Shown: positions 45,506-55,051, numbered from the stretch's first letter. The stretch: 64,000 bases of DNA from CAVRUD01 sp963724285 (GCA_963724285.1 CAVRUD010000013.1:473136-537135), one strand, 5' to 3'. Notes: generated from the letters alone by a model not told the origin. A program made the numbers and translations.

Positions 45506-46246
45506 TCAGTCGTACCGCCCAGTAATCATCTTTGGCTCCGGCATGCCGCTAGTGATGACGACCTCCTTGAGGGCAGCGACATCGATCGGCACGCGGCGTA
45601 GGTCGAGCGAGATGCGGTCGCCGTCGACGGTCAGGACCGCGTATTCCGCCCAGGGATCGGACTTGATCGTGCCGAGGCGCTGTCCCGGCTGGTCGTGCCG
45701 AAACGGGAACCCGACCGAGCCGGGATTGAAGTAGAACGACCGGTCAAGGTGGCGGATCTGCTGGGCGTGGGTGTGGCCACCGCACATGAACGCCGGCAGG
45801 TACGTGCCAAGGATGGCGCGGACCTCTTCCTCCGGCGTTGCCGGGGCGATGATGTCGTCGAAGGAGGCGGGAGAGCCGTGAAAGCAGAGGAGCTTGCGGC
45901 CTCCGGGCAGGTCGACCTCGACCGTCGGCGCGAAAGCGGCAATGAACGCCTTGTCGTCCTCGCTGAGCTGGCTGAGCGACCACTCCCGCATCGCCAGCAT
46001 CCAAGGCGACGGGGCAGATTCGGCGCCGCTATCCTCGCCGGTCAGCATCCAGTGGTCGGCGTTGCCCATCACGATCGGGCAGCCCAATCCGCGCATCCTC
46101 GCGACGGTCTGGGCCGGCTGCGCGCCCCCCTGAACCGCATCGCCCAGGCAAACCATCTGGTCGATCGCCTCTCCCTGGAGGTCGGCCAGCACGGCGTCGA
46201 GGGCAAGGGCATTGCCGTGGATGTCGGAGAAGACGGCGAGACGCAT
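45506..46246 (-). CDS. MJ0936/YfcE-like metallophosphodiesterase
   Basis: A 246-residue calcineurin-like enzyme with all metal-binding blocks: FSDIHGNALALDAV, VCLGDAVQGG, IVMGNADHWML, LCFHGSP and MCGGHTHAQQIR, followed by FNPGSVGFPF. Relatives cleave phosphodiesters of unknown physiological identity. The TPR gene upstream on the same strand ends 5 bp before this start, so the two are probably cotranscribed. Confidence 0.9.
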   Translation of the reverse strand: MRLAVFSDIHGNALALDAVLADLQGEAIDQMVCLGDAVQGGAQPAQTVARMRGLGCPIVMGNADHWMLTGEDSGAESAPSPWMLAMREWSLSQLSEDDKAFIAAFAPTVEVDLPGGRKLLCFHGSPASFDDIIAPATPEEEVRAILGTYLPAFMCGGHTHAQQIRHLDRSFYFNPGSVGFPFRHDQPGQRLGTIKSDPWAEYAVLTVDGDRISLDLRRVPIDVAALKEVVITSGMPEPKMITGRYD

Positions 46247-46250
46247 GGAG

Positions 46251-46664
46251 CTAGCCCTCCGGCGGATTTTCGGGATCCCGCAGTTCGTCCGTGTACCAGC
46301 TGATCGCCCGATCGTAACCGTGCAGATCGACCCCCGGCGACGCCAGGATCACATCGAGCGCCTCGACCAGCGCCCCCGCGTGATCCCCGGCGCTGTACTT
46401 GGCAAAGGCGAGGAAGATGCGCAGGTCGGCATAGTCAGGGAACCGCTCGACGGCGCCGGTCAGGAACTCGACCGACTCCTGATACGCGCCGACGTTGCGG
46501 AGGGTGCTCCCCAGCCCAACCATCAGCCCTTGCAGATGCGGCTCAGGGAGGCCAAGTTCGAGCGCCTTCTTGTACGGCGCGACCGCTTCCTCTTCGCGCC
46601 CTTCCCGATCGAAGGAGCAGGCCAGTTCGTAGTGGGCCCGGGGATCGTCCGGATGCCGCTCCAC
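46251..46664 (-). CDS. TPR-containing protein, 5' end unclear
   Basis: 137 residues from GTG 46664: HPDDPRAHYELACSFDREG, EEEAVAPYKKALELG and VGLGSTLRNVGAYQESVEFLTGAVERFPDYADL are tetratricopeptide-like helices for protein binding. Similarity continues upstream as YEEEIATGRQLARDGDGDGAIAFFRAF, but that frame meets a stop near 46756 without a start codon. Either a one-base shift hides the real start or an unusual codon is used. Same strand as the phosphodiesterase. Confidence 0.7.
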   Translation of the reverse strand: MERHPDDPRAHYELACSFDREGREEEAVAPYKKALELGLPEPHLQGLMVGLGSTLRNVGAYQESVEFLTGAVERFPDYADLRIFLAFAKYSAGDHAGALVEALDVILASPGVDLHGYDRAISWYTDELRDPENPPEG

Positions 46665-46763
46665 GAACGCCCGAAAGAAGGCTATCGCGCCATCTCCATC
46701 GCCGTCCCGAGCGAGCTGACGCCCGGTCGCGATTTCCTCCTCGTAACGAAGCCTCCATCAATC

Positions 46764-46909
46764 ACCCACCCGAGACCCCGGGTTGAAACCCGAGGCTAAA
46801 CCTACAAAGTCCCTCCGGGACTGAGCACGAGGACCGGCACCGTATCGGAATACACGATCAACCTCGGAGAGGTTTCGTAGGTTGAGCGCCAGGTTTCAAC
46901 CTGGCGAAC
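46764..46909. repeat. Palindromic repeat, family C copy 1
   Basis: CCCGGGTTGAAACCCGAGGC, then GTCCCTCCGGGACT, ending with GCGCCAGGTTTCAACCTGGCG. A related copy lies at 47499-47612, so the two flank the CoxG-like gene. Confidence 0.7.
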
Positions 46910-46928
46910 CCCGACCGCCACGTTCGAC

Positions 46929-47378
46929 TCACGACTGCGCGGGGGCCGTCGCCTTCTTCTCCAAACAGCCGAAAAACTGGCCGACGATCGTGCGAGCGGC
47001 AGGCTGGATCATGCGGGCGCCGACGCGGGCGATGGTCCCACGGACGTTGGCGTCACCCTTGTAGACCACCCGGGTGCTTCCGCCCTCATCGATGAGTTCC
47101 AGTTTGCCGGTGCCCGAGACCTGGCCCTGCGGTCCGCTACCCTCGACGAGCATCGTGTAGGAGGACGGCTCGACCTTATCGCTGATCTTGACGCGGCCGG
47201 TGAACGTGCCCTTGATCATGGCGATGCCGATCCGCATCGTGGCGGAATACTCGTCCTCGCCGATCTGCTCCATCTTCTCGCAGCCAGGCAGGCAGCCCTT
47301 CAGGACCTCCGGATCCATCAAGAAGGTCCAGACCTGCTCTCGCGGCGCCGCGAACGTGTGCTCTCCCGTCAGTTCCAT
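46929..47378 (-). CDS. CoxG-like SRPBCC protein
   Basis: A 149-residue protein matching carbon-monoxide-dehydrogenase subunit G-like proteins: MELTGEHTFAAPREQVWTFLMDPEVLKGCLPGCEKME and the RVGARMIQPAARTIVGQFF C-terminal end. Functional Cox genes are absent from the window, so the name reflects fold only. ATG 47378 is preferred, with GGAG 5-6 nt upstream. It is bracketed by two family C repeats. Confidence 0.85.
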   Translation of the reverse strand: MELTGEHTFAAPREQVWTFLMDPEVLKGCLPGCEKMEQIGEDEYSATMRIGIAMIKGTFTGRVKISDKVEPSSYTMLVEGSGPQGQVSGTGKLELIDEGGSTRVVYKGDANVRGTIARVGARMIQPAARTIVGQFFGCLEKKATAPAQS

Positions 47379-47498
47379 GCGTGTCTCCATGTTGCGTTCG
47401 CGGAATGCTAACCGCGCGAGTGTACCAAGCGGGGAAGAGGGGAAGGACAACCAGGCTTGGAAGGCTTAGTGACTCTATCAAAACCCGGCGGCGACGGG

Positions 47499-47612
47499 CG
47501 CCAGGTTGAAACCTGGCGCTCAACCGACGAAGTCCCTCCTGGACTCTCCGCGCCAAACGTGCCCAGTCCCGGAGGGACTTCGTCGGTTGAGCCCGGGACT
47601 TCAGTCCCGGGT
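47499..47612. repeat. Palindromic repeat, family C copy 2
   Basis: GCGCCAGGTTGAAACCTGGCGC, then GTCCCTCCTGGACT and AGTCCCGGAGGGACT, ending with CCCGGGACTTCAGTCCCGGG. It shares units with copy 1 and, at its end, with family B. Confidence 0.7.
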
Positions 47613-47646
47613 CGGCCCGCAGGCCGAACGGTTTCGTTAGGCGCTC

Positions 47647-49737
47647 TTAGCCGACCAGGCCGGCCCGTAGGTCCTCTCCGCCCTCCCCCCTCTCCCCCTC
47701 TCCCCCTCGAACTCGCATCCAATGGAGCCCGATCGCGACCACCAAGAGGGTGAGGCCCAGGAGGTCCTGGATGGTGCCGGTGTAGAGCAGCAGGGCGGCA
47801 GCCGGGATGATCAATGCCCGTTCCAGCAGGTTCGCCGGGCGCAGGATCCAGCCGCCGACGCCGGCGACGAGGGCCACGATTGCCAGGCAGGCCGTCAAAG
47901 TCGAGAGGATAACCGGCCCAAGATCGCCGATGGCGAGGAGGTAGACGCCGTCCTCGCGGTTGAGCACGAACATGAACGGGACGATGAAGGCCGGCAGGGT
48001 GTACTTCCAGGTCACCATCATCGTCTTGAAGGGGTTCCCGCCGGTGATCGCCGGCGGCGGCGAACGGCGAAAGCGCCGTCGGTGGGGAGACCTCGGAGAG
48101 CACCGCGTAATAGAAGATGAACATGTGGGCCGCGGTGTCGGGCACGCCGAGCGTAATCAGGGCCGGGGCCGTTACGGCGGCCGCGATGATGTACGAGGCG
48201 GTCACCGGCACCGCCAGACCGAGCACCCAGACCGCCAGCGCGGTCAGAATCACCGTGAAGAAGAGCTGACCCCCGGCGAGCTCCACGATCAGGTCGGACA
48301 TCTTCAGGCCGAGCCCGGTGAGGGTGAAGATGCCGACGATGATCCCGGCCGTGGCGCCGTCGTCGCCGCGACCGACAGGGTACCCACCGCTCCTGACTCC
48401 AGCGCCCGGTACGATCGGCGCGGCGTCAGGGCCGTCTCCCGTCGGAGGAAACTGAGCCCGAACGCCAGCACGATCGCCCAGAAGACGGCAGTGATCGGCG
48501 TGAACCCGATCGATCATCAGCCAGACGATCGCGACCAGCGAGGTGAAGTGGTAGCCGTAGCGGAAGACGAGCGTCTTCAGACGGCGGCGTCGTCGATCCT
48601 CACCGAACGTGTTCCCATCTTGCGGGAATCGAGCTCGATCATCAGGAAGATCGAGAGGTAGTACAGGATCGTCGGAATCGTCGCCATCTTGAGGACCTCG
48701 AGGTACGAGATCTCAGGTATTTCGGCGATCAGGAATGCGGCGGCCCCGAGCGTCGGCGGCGAGAGGATCGCGCCGATGCCGCCGGCCGAGAGGATCGCCC
48801 CGCCCGATTCGCGGTCGTAGCCCGCCTTGCGCAGCATCGGCCAGGCCACCGAACCCAGCGTCACCGTGGTAGCCACGCCGCTGCCGGAGACGGTGCCGAG
48901 CAGGAATCCGGCGACGGTCGTGGTGCGCCCGGCGCCGCTCGCCTTGCTGCCCATCGCCGCGAACGAGAAATCGAGGAAGAACTTGCCTGCGCCCGAGAAC
49001 TCCAGCACGGCCCCGTAGATGGTGAACAGGATGATGTAGGTGGCGGCGACGTCGAGCGGTACACCGAAGATGCCCTCAAGGGAGATGTAGAGGCTGCCGA
49101 TCATCCGCTCCAGGTCGTAGCCGCGGTGCCCATACTCGCCGGGGATCTGATCGCCCCAGCGACCATACGCCAGCAAGCCGATCGAGAAGGCCGGCAGGAT
49201 CCAACCGACCGTGCGCCGGGTGGCCTCCAGCACGAGGATGACGCAGATCGTCCCCATCCAGAGGTCGGTCGTGTTCGGCCTCGCGGCCCGGTAGATGAAC
49301 CCCTCTTCGTAATCCCCGCCCGGGATGATCAGGTTGTAGACCTCGCGCAGGAACGCGGGGCCATAGTCGAGCACCGGGTAAAGGCAGACGATCGCACTCA
49401 GGACCGCCAGGGCAAGATCGAGCGGCGTGACTCGGCCCCTCCAGCGCTTCAGCGTGGGAAAGCGGAGAAAGGTGAGGGCGAGGGCAAAGGCGAGGAAGAC
49501 GCCCCGGTAGACCTGGGTGGTGATCGTCTCGCGAGTGGCGTAGAGGGCGAACAGCGAGAGGAGAACGGCCAATCCGGAGGCCACATGGCGCCAGGCGCCT
49601 TTAAGCTGCTGAGCGGTTCCTTCGCTGTCGAACTCCTCGATCAGCGCCTGCGCCTCGTCGTCGGAGAGGACGACCGCCTCCTCCGCGACTTCGGCAACAT
49701 GGGCGGGATCCGGCTGACCGGGTTGGGAACGCGCCAT
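47647..49737 (-). CDS. TAXI-type TRAP transporter permease (fused small and large subunits), frameshifted
   Basis: About 690 residues if continuous. The N-terminus is a charged soluble segment, then helices of a DctQ-like part and DctM-type signatures: FSGAGKFFLDFSFAAMG, GTVSGSGVATTVTLG, GAILSPPTLGAAAFLIAE. The first frame ends at 48577. Similarity continues as FRYGYHFTSLVAIVWLM in the next frame, then ITAVFWAIVLAFGLSFLRRE, then GIIVGIFTLTGLGLKMSDL, then TMMVTWKYTLPAFIVPF, with breaks near 48577, 48510, 48360 and 48055. The fold is recognisable to the end, so sequence error or recent mutation is as likely as old decay. Confidence 0.78.
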
Positions 49738-49805
49738 AGACCGATCCTCATCGCGTACACGCTTCGACCACACATTTGGCACGCCCAGGGGCGACACGTA
49801 TCGGT

Positions 49806-49903
49806 CGTAGGGGCGATGCATGCATCGCCCAGCTCCCGGGACGGTGATTCATCTCTCGCATCCACATGGCCGACAGTTGGGCGAGGCATACCTCGCCCCT
49901 ACG
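49806..49903. repeat. MITE-like inverted-repeat element, family A copy 3
   Basis: The ends are CGTAGGGGCGATGC and, inverted, CGTAGGGGCGAGGT, with GATGCATGCATC palindromic at the left. It aligns with copy 1 at 2217 in inverted orientation. It lies between the TRAP permease and DUF1850 genes of one operon. Confidence 0.75.
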
Positions 49904-49927
49904 AGAACTGCACCGATCTCACGCCAA

Positions 49928-50446
49928 CTAGCAGCCAGCGCCCTGGCCGGACCAGCGCGCCCACCAGTTCTCCCGCACCAAATCTAGCCGGACACGGTGC
50001 GCCTGGCCGGTCCGCGCCAACAGATCGAACGTCTCGTCTCCGACGATCAGGCGATGGTGACCGACGTCGTCGACCCGCACCACGACCTCGTCGTAGTCCG
50101 CCGGCGGCGCATCTACGCGATACCGGCCATTGACCTCCGTGACCGACACCGTTGAGGCGTAGTACTCGGCCGCGGCGGGGTTTGCGGTCGTCATGTCGAC
50201 GCGGCGAAGCGAGCGGCCCGCCGGAACGAACTGCTCGCGCACATCACCGCCGTACATCGAGTGGGTGTAGACCAACGTCACGCCCTCCCCTGGAAAAGGT
50301 AGGCACAGGACGACGCGGTCTCCGGCTTCGAGCAGGTCAGTGGCCCTGATCCAGACCGATCCGTTACCACTTCCCACGATCTGGTCGGGGAAAACGGCCT
50401 GGACGGCGACGAGCGCGCAGATCAGTACCGAACGCAGTGCTCCCAT
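49928..50446 (-). CDS. DUF1850 protein of the TAXI-TRAP cluster
   Basis: 172 residues with an N-terminal export signal or anchor (LRSVLICALVAVQAVF) and the DUF1850 sequence VTLVYTHSMYGGDVREQFVP. The family is regularly encoded beside TAXI-type TRAP transporters and is thought to help their function. It sits between the binding protein and the fused permease on the same strand, 12 bp from the binding-protein stop. Confidence 0.85.
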   Translation of the reverse strand: MGALRSVLICALVAVQAVFPDQIVGSGNGSVWIRATDLLEAGDRVVLCLPFPGEGVTLVYTHSMYGGDVREQFVPAGRSLRRVDMTTANPAAAEYYASTVSVTEVNGRYRVDAPPADYDEVVVRVDDVGHHRLIVGDETFDLLARTGQAHRVRLDLVRENWWARWSGQGAGC

Positions 50447-50458
50447 CAGAGCCGACGA

Positions 50459-51451
50459 TCAGGCCGCGGGAGTCGCCGCCTGAACCTCCACACCCTGCTC
50501 CTGGTAGTAGCGGATCGCGCCGGGGTGGTAGGCGATCGGCGAGTTGACGGTCGCGTTCTCAAGGGTGAGGTTGTTCGCCTCGGGGTGGGCCAGGATCAGT
50601 TGGTCGCGCTGCTCGAAGATCGTGCGGACGATGTCGTACGCCAACTGCTCGTCCATGTCCTGGTGGACGACGAGGAGGTTGGGCACCACGATCACGTCGA
50701 TCGCCTCGTCCTGGCCGGTGTAGGTTGCCGCCGGGATGGTGGCGACGCTGTAGAAGGCGCCGTACTCGGTGGATAGTTGCTCGACGAACTCCGAGCTCGG
50801 CAGCAGCTTCAGGCCGACATTCGGGGTCGCACCCAGGTCGGTGATCGCGCCGGTTGGCAAACCGCCGGACCAGAAGAAGGCATCGATCTGGCCGTCCTTG
50901 ATGGCGTCGGCCGACTCGGCGGCGCCGAGCTGCTCGCGCTCGATGTCGTTCTCCGGGTCAATGCCGGCCGCCGTCAAGATCCGGTTGGCGATTACCTCGG
51001 TGCCGCTGCCCGGCGCGCCCGTGGACACGCGCTTGTCGCGCAGGTCGGCGACGGAATTGATACCGCTGTCATCGGTGGTCACGATGTGGGTGTAGTTGTT
51101 GTAAAGGGTGGCCAGGGTGACCGCCGGAACGGCTGCCTCGAATGGGTCATTTCCCTGCACCGCGTCGTAGGCGGTGTCGCCGAGCACGAAGGCGATATCG
51201 GCGTCCATGCTCTCGATGAAGAGCATGTTGTCAACCGACGCCGCCGTGACTTCCGCCGTGACCTCGATCCCCTCGATGTTGTCGGAGAGGACGTTCGCCA
51301 TTGCCCCGCCGTAGGGGTAATAGACGCCGCCGGTGCCGCCGGTAGCGATCGAGAGGCGATCCTGGGCGGCAGCGTACCCGGAACCAAGAATCGAGACCAT
51401 CAGCACCAAGACCAGGCCAAACGTCACATTGATCGGAAGCAGTCGGACCAC
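50459..51451 (-). CDS. TAXI family TRAP transporter substrate-binding protein
   Basis: A 330-residue exported binding protein. A hydrophobic leader (INVTFGLVLVLMVSILG) ends in AAA, then LSIATGGTGGVYYPYGGAMANVLS, the TAXI signature, followed by VSTGAPGSGTEVIANRIL and LLVVHQDMDEQLAYDIV. Ligands of relatives are glutamate or other dicarboxylates. GTG 51451 has AGGAGG 9 nt upstream; this is the first gene of the three-gene import cluster. Confidence 0.92.
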   Translation of the reverse strand: MVRLLPINVTFGLVLVLMVSILGSGYAAAQDRLSIATGGTGGVYYPYGGAMANVLSDNIEGIEVTAEVTAASVDNMLFIESMDADIAFVLGDTAYDAVQGNDPFEAAVPAVTLATLYNNYTHIVTTDDSGINSVADLRDKRVSTGAPGSGTEVIANRILTAAGIDPENDIEREQLGAAESADAIKDGQIDAFFWSGGLPTGAITDLGATPNVGLKLLPSSEFVEQLSTEYGAFYSVATIPAATYTGQDEAIDVIVVPNLLVVHQDMDEQLAYDIVRTIFEQRDQLILAHPEANNLTLENATVNSPIAYHPGAIRYYQEQGVEVQAATPAA

Positions 51452-51562
51452 CTCGTCACTCCTCCTCGCTTGAGATCGATCGCAGCGTTCACCGTCACGA
51501 CCCTCCACATTCGTCGAGCGGAGGGGATCGTCGCAAGATCGTGACCCAGAGGGATTCTTCGG

Positions 51563-52047
51563 TCAACTGTTCAAGCGGAGCGCCGTAGACAGAATTTCCG
51601 CGTCGTGATCGAACGCGAGCGGAGGCAGGGCGGTGAGCGGCCACCAGGCGACTTCGAGAAATCGTCTCCGGCCACCGCCGCATCCTCATCCGTGACGGCC
51701 GCGACGTACGCCAGCAGCACCACGGTCTCACCGGTAGCGGACCAGACGCCGAGGAGGGGTCCGAGCGTAACCTCCAGGCCGATCTCCTCCCGGGCTTCAC
51801 GGACAGCCGCATCTTCGACCCGTTCGCCCCGCTCGACAAAGCCCGCCGGATAGCTCCAGCTGCCCGGGTTGCGGGTGTGCCCGGCCCGCAGGCCGAGCAG
51901 GACCTTGTCGTCACGCACCACGACCACCGCCACCGCCAACTTGGGATCGAGATACACGGGAGTGCCGCACACCTGGCAGACGGGGCGCACGCGGCCATCG
52001 TGCATCTGCTCGGCAGTCAATCCGCCACAACGCTGGCAATACAGCAT
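51563..52047 (-). CDS. NUDIX hydrolase with N-terminal zinc ribbon, frameshifted near the C-terminus
   Basis: Two CxxC pairs (YCQRCGGL, CQVCGTPVY) form an NudC-like zinc ribbon, then the Nudix box G(x5)E(x7)REUxEExGU: GFVERGERVEDAAVREAREEIGLE. It probably cleaves a nucleoside-diphosphate compound. Near 51655-51665 the frame shifts; the other frame reads FLEVAWWPLTALPPLAFDHDAEILS to a stop at 51563, the expected C-terminus. A one-base indel explains this. Confidence 0.82.
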
Positions 52048-52119
52048 CGATCCTCCGCCAAACGCACTATTGACTTACCCATGTGGCGCGTCAACCCGAT
52101 CTGCTACCCGGACCACCGA

Positions 52120-52328
52120 CGTAGGGGCGAGGCGTGTGTCACCGGGCGTCGGGTTGGCCCTGGGAGGAGCGGGCATGGGGTATGGCCCCTGGGCGGCGGT
52201 GGGCGGCGGCGCGAGCCCGGCTCCGGCCGCGGTGCGGCTCCGGGGCCGGGCGGCGGGCGGGCGCCGCCCGGCCCCGGAGGCGCAGGGGGGAAACCTTACA
52301 CCCGCCGTCACCTGCATCCGCCCCTACG
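52120..52328. repeat. MITE-like element, family A copy 4, with GC-extreme centre
   Basis: CGTAGGGGCGAGGCG at the left and GCCCCTACG at the right, as in the other copies. The 100-bp interior is almost pure G and C with runs of GGC and GCC. It fills most of the 315-bp gap between the NUDIX and DUF3817 genes. Confidence 0.6.
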
Positions 52329-52362
52329 AGGATTGCGCCGGCATTTCGGTAGAGACGGACCA

Positions 52363-52641
52363 CTAGGCGCTCTCTTGCAGGAGCCGGTGCCCCACGAACC
52401 AGCCCGCGACCGGGACCACCGCCGAGCCGAGTACGACCGCGAACCGGCTGAGTGACCACCTCGCCTGGCTCCCCACGATCAAGGCAAGTCCAACGAATCC
52501 CAGAAACAGGAACCCGTGCAGCGGGCCCATGATCTCGACACCGATCGGCCGGTCGAAGCCGTACTTCAGCACCATTGCCAGCAGCAGCACAACAAACGAG
52601 ACCGCTTCCGCGATCGCGACGTAGCCAAGTACCCGGGACAT
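52363..52641 (-). CDS. DUF3817-like small membrane protein
   Basis: 92 residues with three hydrophobic segments: LGYVAIAEAVSFVVLLLAMV, GPLHGFLFLGFVGLALIV and FAVVLGSAVVPVAGWFVG. The arrangement and the PLHG motif match the DUF3817 family of small integral membrane proteins of unknown role. ATG 52641 is chosen for its GGAGG about 10 nt upstream. Confidence 0.78.
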   Translation of the reverse strand: MSRVLGYVAIAEAVSFVVLLLAMVLKYGFDRPIGVEIMGPLHGFLFLGFVGLALIVGSQARWSLSRFAVVLGSAVVPVAGWFVGHRLLQESA

Positions 52642-52884
52642 CGTTCCAACGCCTCCAAAGAGCATCCGAATCCGCTTCGTACATAGTAGATGCCTCGGCC
52701 GCGTCCTCCCGCCGCGGTCGGGCATTCCCGCGCAACCACCGAAACCCGGCGATCCGCCGGGCCCTCCTCCGTGCCCTTCGTCTCGTCTGCTATCATCGCC
52801 GCGCTAGTCTTCTGCGGGGAGGAACGCTCTACGCCGGCGACACGGCGACGCGGATCGGCGACGACCGATGGCGGGGGAGCCGGG

Positions 52885-54033
52885 TTGAAGATCGCGCTCG
52901 TGACACCCTACAGCTTGCAACAGCCCGGAGGGGTCTCGGAGCACGTTGGCCATCTGCGCCAAGAATTTCTGGCGCTGGGCCACGACGTGACCCTGATTGC
53001 TCCGCGCGGTAAGCGCGGCGGCATGGAAGCATCGCCCGGCTTCTACGGTATCGGCCGCTCGGTCACGATCCCGGCTGGCGGATCGCGCGCCAGCCTGACC
53101 TTCGATGTCACCCTCTACGCCCAGGTGAAGGCGATCATGCGCAGCGAGCAGTTCGACGTCGTGCACCTGCACGAGCCGTTCATGCCCGTCCTGCCGTACA
53201 TGGTCCTCCTCAACTCCAAAGCGGCCAACGTCGCCACCTTCCACGCCTACCGCTCCGCCAACCCGTGGTACACCGCCTTCAAGCCGTACATGTCGGCTCT
53301 CACCGGCCGCCTGGACGCCAGGATCGCGGTGTCGGAGCCGGCCCGCGAGTTCGTCTCCACTTACTTCGAAGGCGCCTACGACATCATCCCCAACGGGATT
53401 GACACCGATCTCTTCGGGGAGCAGGTCGAGCCATTCCCATGGGCCAACGACGGTACTCCCCGCATCCTGTTTGTGGGCCGCTTCGACGAGTCGCGCAAAG
53501 GCTTCAAATATCTGCTCAGGGCGATGGCCCTGGTGCGCTCCCAGTTCCCCCGGGCGCGCCTCCTGGTCGTCGGGACAGGCGACGCGGAGAAGTACGACAG
53601 CATTATGGAGCGTCACAACCTTTATGGCTCGGTCGACTTCGCCGGGTTCGTGGCCAAAGAGGATTTGCCCCGGTACTACGCCTCGTGCGACGTCTTCTGT
53701 GTCCCATCCACTCGAAACGAGAGTTTTGGGATCGTCCTGCTCGAAGGGATGGCATCCGGCAAGCCGATCGTCGCCAGCGAGATCCCGGGGTACGCCAGCG
53801 TGCTTACAACGGAGCAGGAAGGGCTGCTTGTCCCGCCGAAGGAGCCGACAGACCTGGCGATGGCCTTGGTCCGGCTGCTGGCCGACCGTGAACTTCGGAT
53901 GCGCATGGGCGAGGCTGGTCTCGCGACGGCAAGTCGCCATTCGTGGCGATGGATCGCCCAACGCATTTTGACGATCTACGAGCGCGCGATGAATGTTGCC
54001 CCGCAGGCCACCTGGCGTCAGGGGTTCGCATGA
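52885..54033 (+). CDS. PimA-like GT4 mannosyltransferase
   Basis: A 382-residue GT-B enzyme. IALVTPYSLQQPGGVSEHVGHL, DVVHLHEPFMP, IIPNGIDTDLF, ILFVGRFDESRKGFKYLL and the nucleotide-sugar E(x7)E block STRNESFGIVLLEGMASG match the phosphatidylinositol mannosyltransferase branch. TTG at 52885 has GGGGGAG just upstream; the longer frame begins with a low-complexity leader. The PgsA-like gene follows within 84 bp, matching the actinobacterial pgsA-pimA pairing in reversed order. The acceptor is inferred from context. Confidence 0.8.
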   Translation: MKIALVTPYSLQQPGGVSEHVGHLRQEFLALGHDVTLIAPRGKRGGMEASPGFYGIGRSVTIPAGGSRASLTFDVTLYAQVKAIMRSEQFDVVHLHEPFMPVLPYMVLLNSKAANVATFHAYRSANPWYTAFKPYMSALTGRLDARIAVSEPAREFVSTYFEGAYDIIPNGIDTDLFGEQVEPFPWANDGTPRILFVGRFDESRKGFKYLLRAMALVRSQFPRARLLVVGTGDAEKYDSIMERHNLYGSVDFAGFVAKEDLPRYYASCDVFCVPSTRNESFGIVLLEGMASGKPIVASEIPGYASVLTTEQEGLLVPPKEPTDLAMALVRLLADRELRMRMGEAGLATASRHSWRWIAQRILTIYERAMNVAPQATWRQGFA

Positions 54034-54116
54034 GCCTTTCGCCGATCGCACCTGTTCCGACCGGCCGTTCATCGTCATGGGGCGATCCCGGTGCCGACGC
54101 GTAAAGGGGCCTTCAG

Positions 54117-54725
54117 GTGATATCCGAACGTATCGGACCGTGGGTACGTCGCTATACCGTTGTCATTGGCGGTGTCCTGGCAGGATGGGGACTGACCCCA
54201 AACATCCTGACGATCAGCGGCGTGATCCTGAACGGCATAGTTGCGATCATCCTCGGCTTCGGGTGGCTTGAAGTCGGAGGCGTCTGTCTGCTGATCGCCA
54301 GCGCCTTCGATATGCTCGACGGCGCCGTCGCCCGGGCAACGAACAACATCACGCCGTTCGGCGGCTTCTTCGACTCCACCCTCGACCGCTATTCGGAGGC
54401 CGTGGTCTACCTGGGCTTGCTGGTCTACTTCTTCGACACCGATGACGCCAAACTGGGCGCGATCTTGGTCTTCACCGCCGCAACCGGCGCGCTGTTGATC
54501 TCCTACGCCCGGGCCCGGGCCGAAGCCGCCGGCTACAAGGCGTCGGTCGGCCTGGCCGCCCGGACCGAGCGTGTTGTGCTCCTGGCGCTCTGCCTGCTGA
54601 TCGGGCAGCCGCTGTGGGCGCTGTGGATCCTGGCGGTTGCGACCCACCTGACGGCTATCACCCGTATTGTCCACGTCTGGCGCGCGTCGCTCCAGGAAGC
54701 GACGCCCTCGCCCGATCCCCGCTAA
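54117..54725 (+). CDS. CDP-alcohol phosphatidyltransferase (PI-phosphate-synthase-like)
   Basis: A 202-residue integral membrane enzyme. The defining motif D(x2)DG(x2)AR(x8)G(x3)D(x3)D is complete in DMLDGAVARATNNITPFGG and the following FFDSTLDR. About six hydrophobic helices surround it. Substrates in the family include glycerol phosphate and inositol phosphate; the PimA-like neighbour favours inositol. GTG start with AAGGGG upstream. Could also make another phospholipid head group. Confidence 0.82.
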   Translation: MISERIGPWVRRYTVVIGGVLAGWGLTPNILTISGVILNGIVAIILGFGWLEVGGVCLLIASAFDMLDGAVARATNNITPFGGFFDSTLDRYSEAVVYLGLLVYFFDTDDAKLGAILVFTAATGALLISYARARAEAAGYKASVGLAARTERVVLLALCLLIGQPLWALWILAVATHLTAITRIVHVWRASLQEATPSPDPR

Positions 54726-54787
54726 CCACCAACTAACCGCCCAAACTCGCCGGCTCCGCCGCGGGCGCGCCAGCCAAGGAAGCACGT

Positions 54788-54985
54788 TTGACCGAGCGAT
54801 TTCCAACCGATGATGACAGCCCCGAACTCGATCAGGACCAGGGTCAGTTATCCAGTCCCGGTGTCTCCCCTCTCTCGATTCAGGAGATCGGCTCAGCCTC
54901 GCGATCCTGCCTGGTCATCATCGTCCTCGTCGTGGTCATCCTGCTGCTGGTCTGTCTCAGCTGGCTGTTCCGCCTCCTCTTCTAG
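54788..54985 (+). CDS. Small single-pass membrane protein
   Basis: 65 residues: a charged acidic N-terminus, then one helix VIIVLVVVILLLVCLSWLF at the C-terminus, so it is probably a tail-anchored or type II protein. TTG start with AAGGAAG nearby. It lies 62 bp after the PgsA-like gene and may be cotranscribed. Unrecognised family. Confidence 0.5.
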   Translation: MTERFPTDDDSPELDQDQGQLSSPGVSPLSIQEIGSASRSCLVIIVLVVVILLLVCLSWLFRLLF

Positions 54986-55051
54986 GCTTCCAATCGAAGA
55001 TGCGGGTATCCTGCACCGATCAAGTCGGTTGGATCTGGAGGCAATGACGCC

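Noticed and set aside
46251..46799. A plus-strand gene at 46212-46799 antisense to the TPR protein
   Set aside because: Translation is a shadow with no domains; the minus strand has clear TPR helices.
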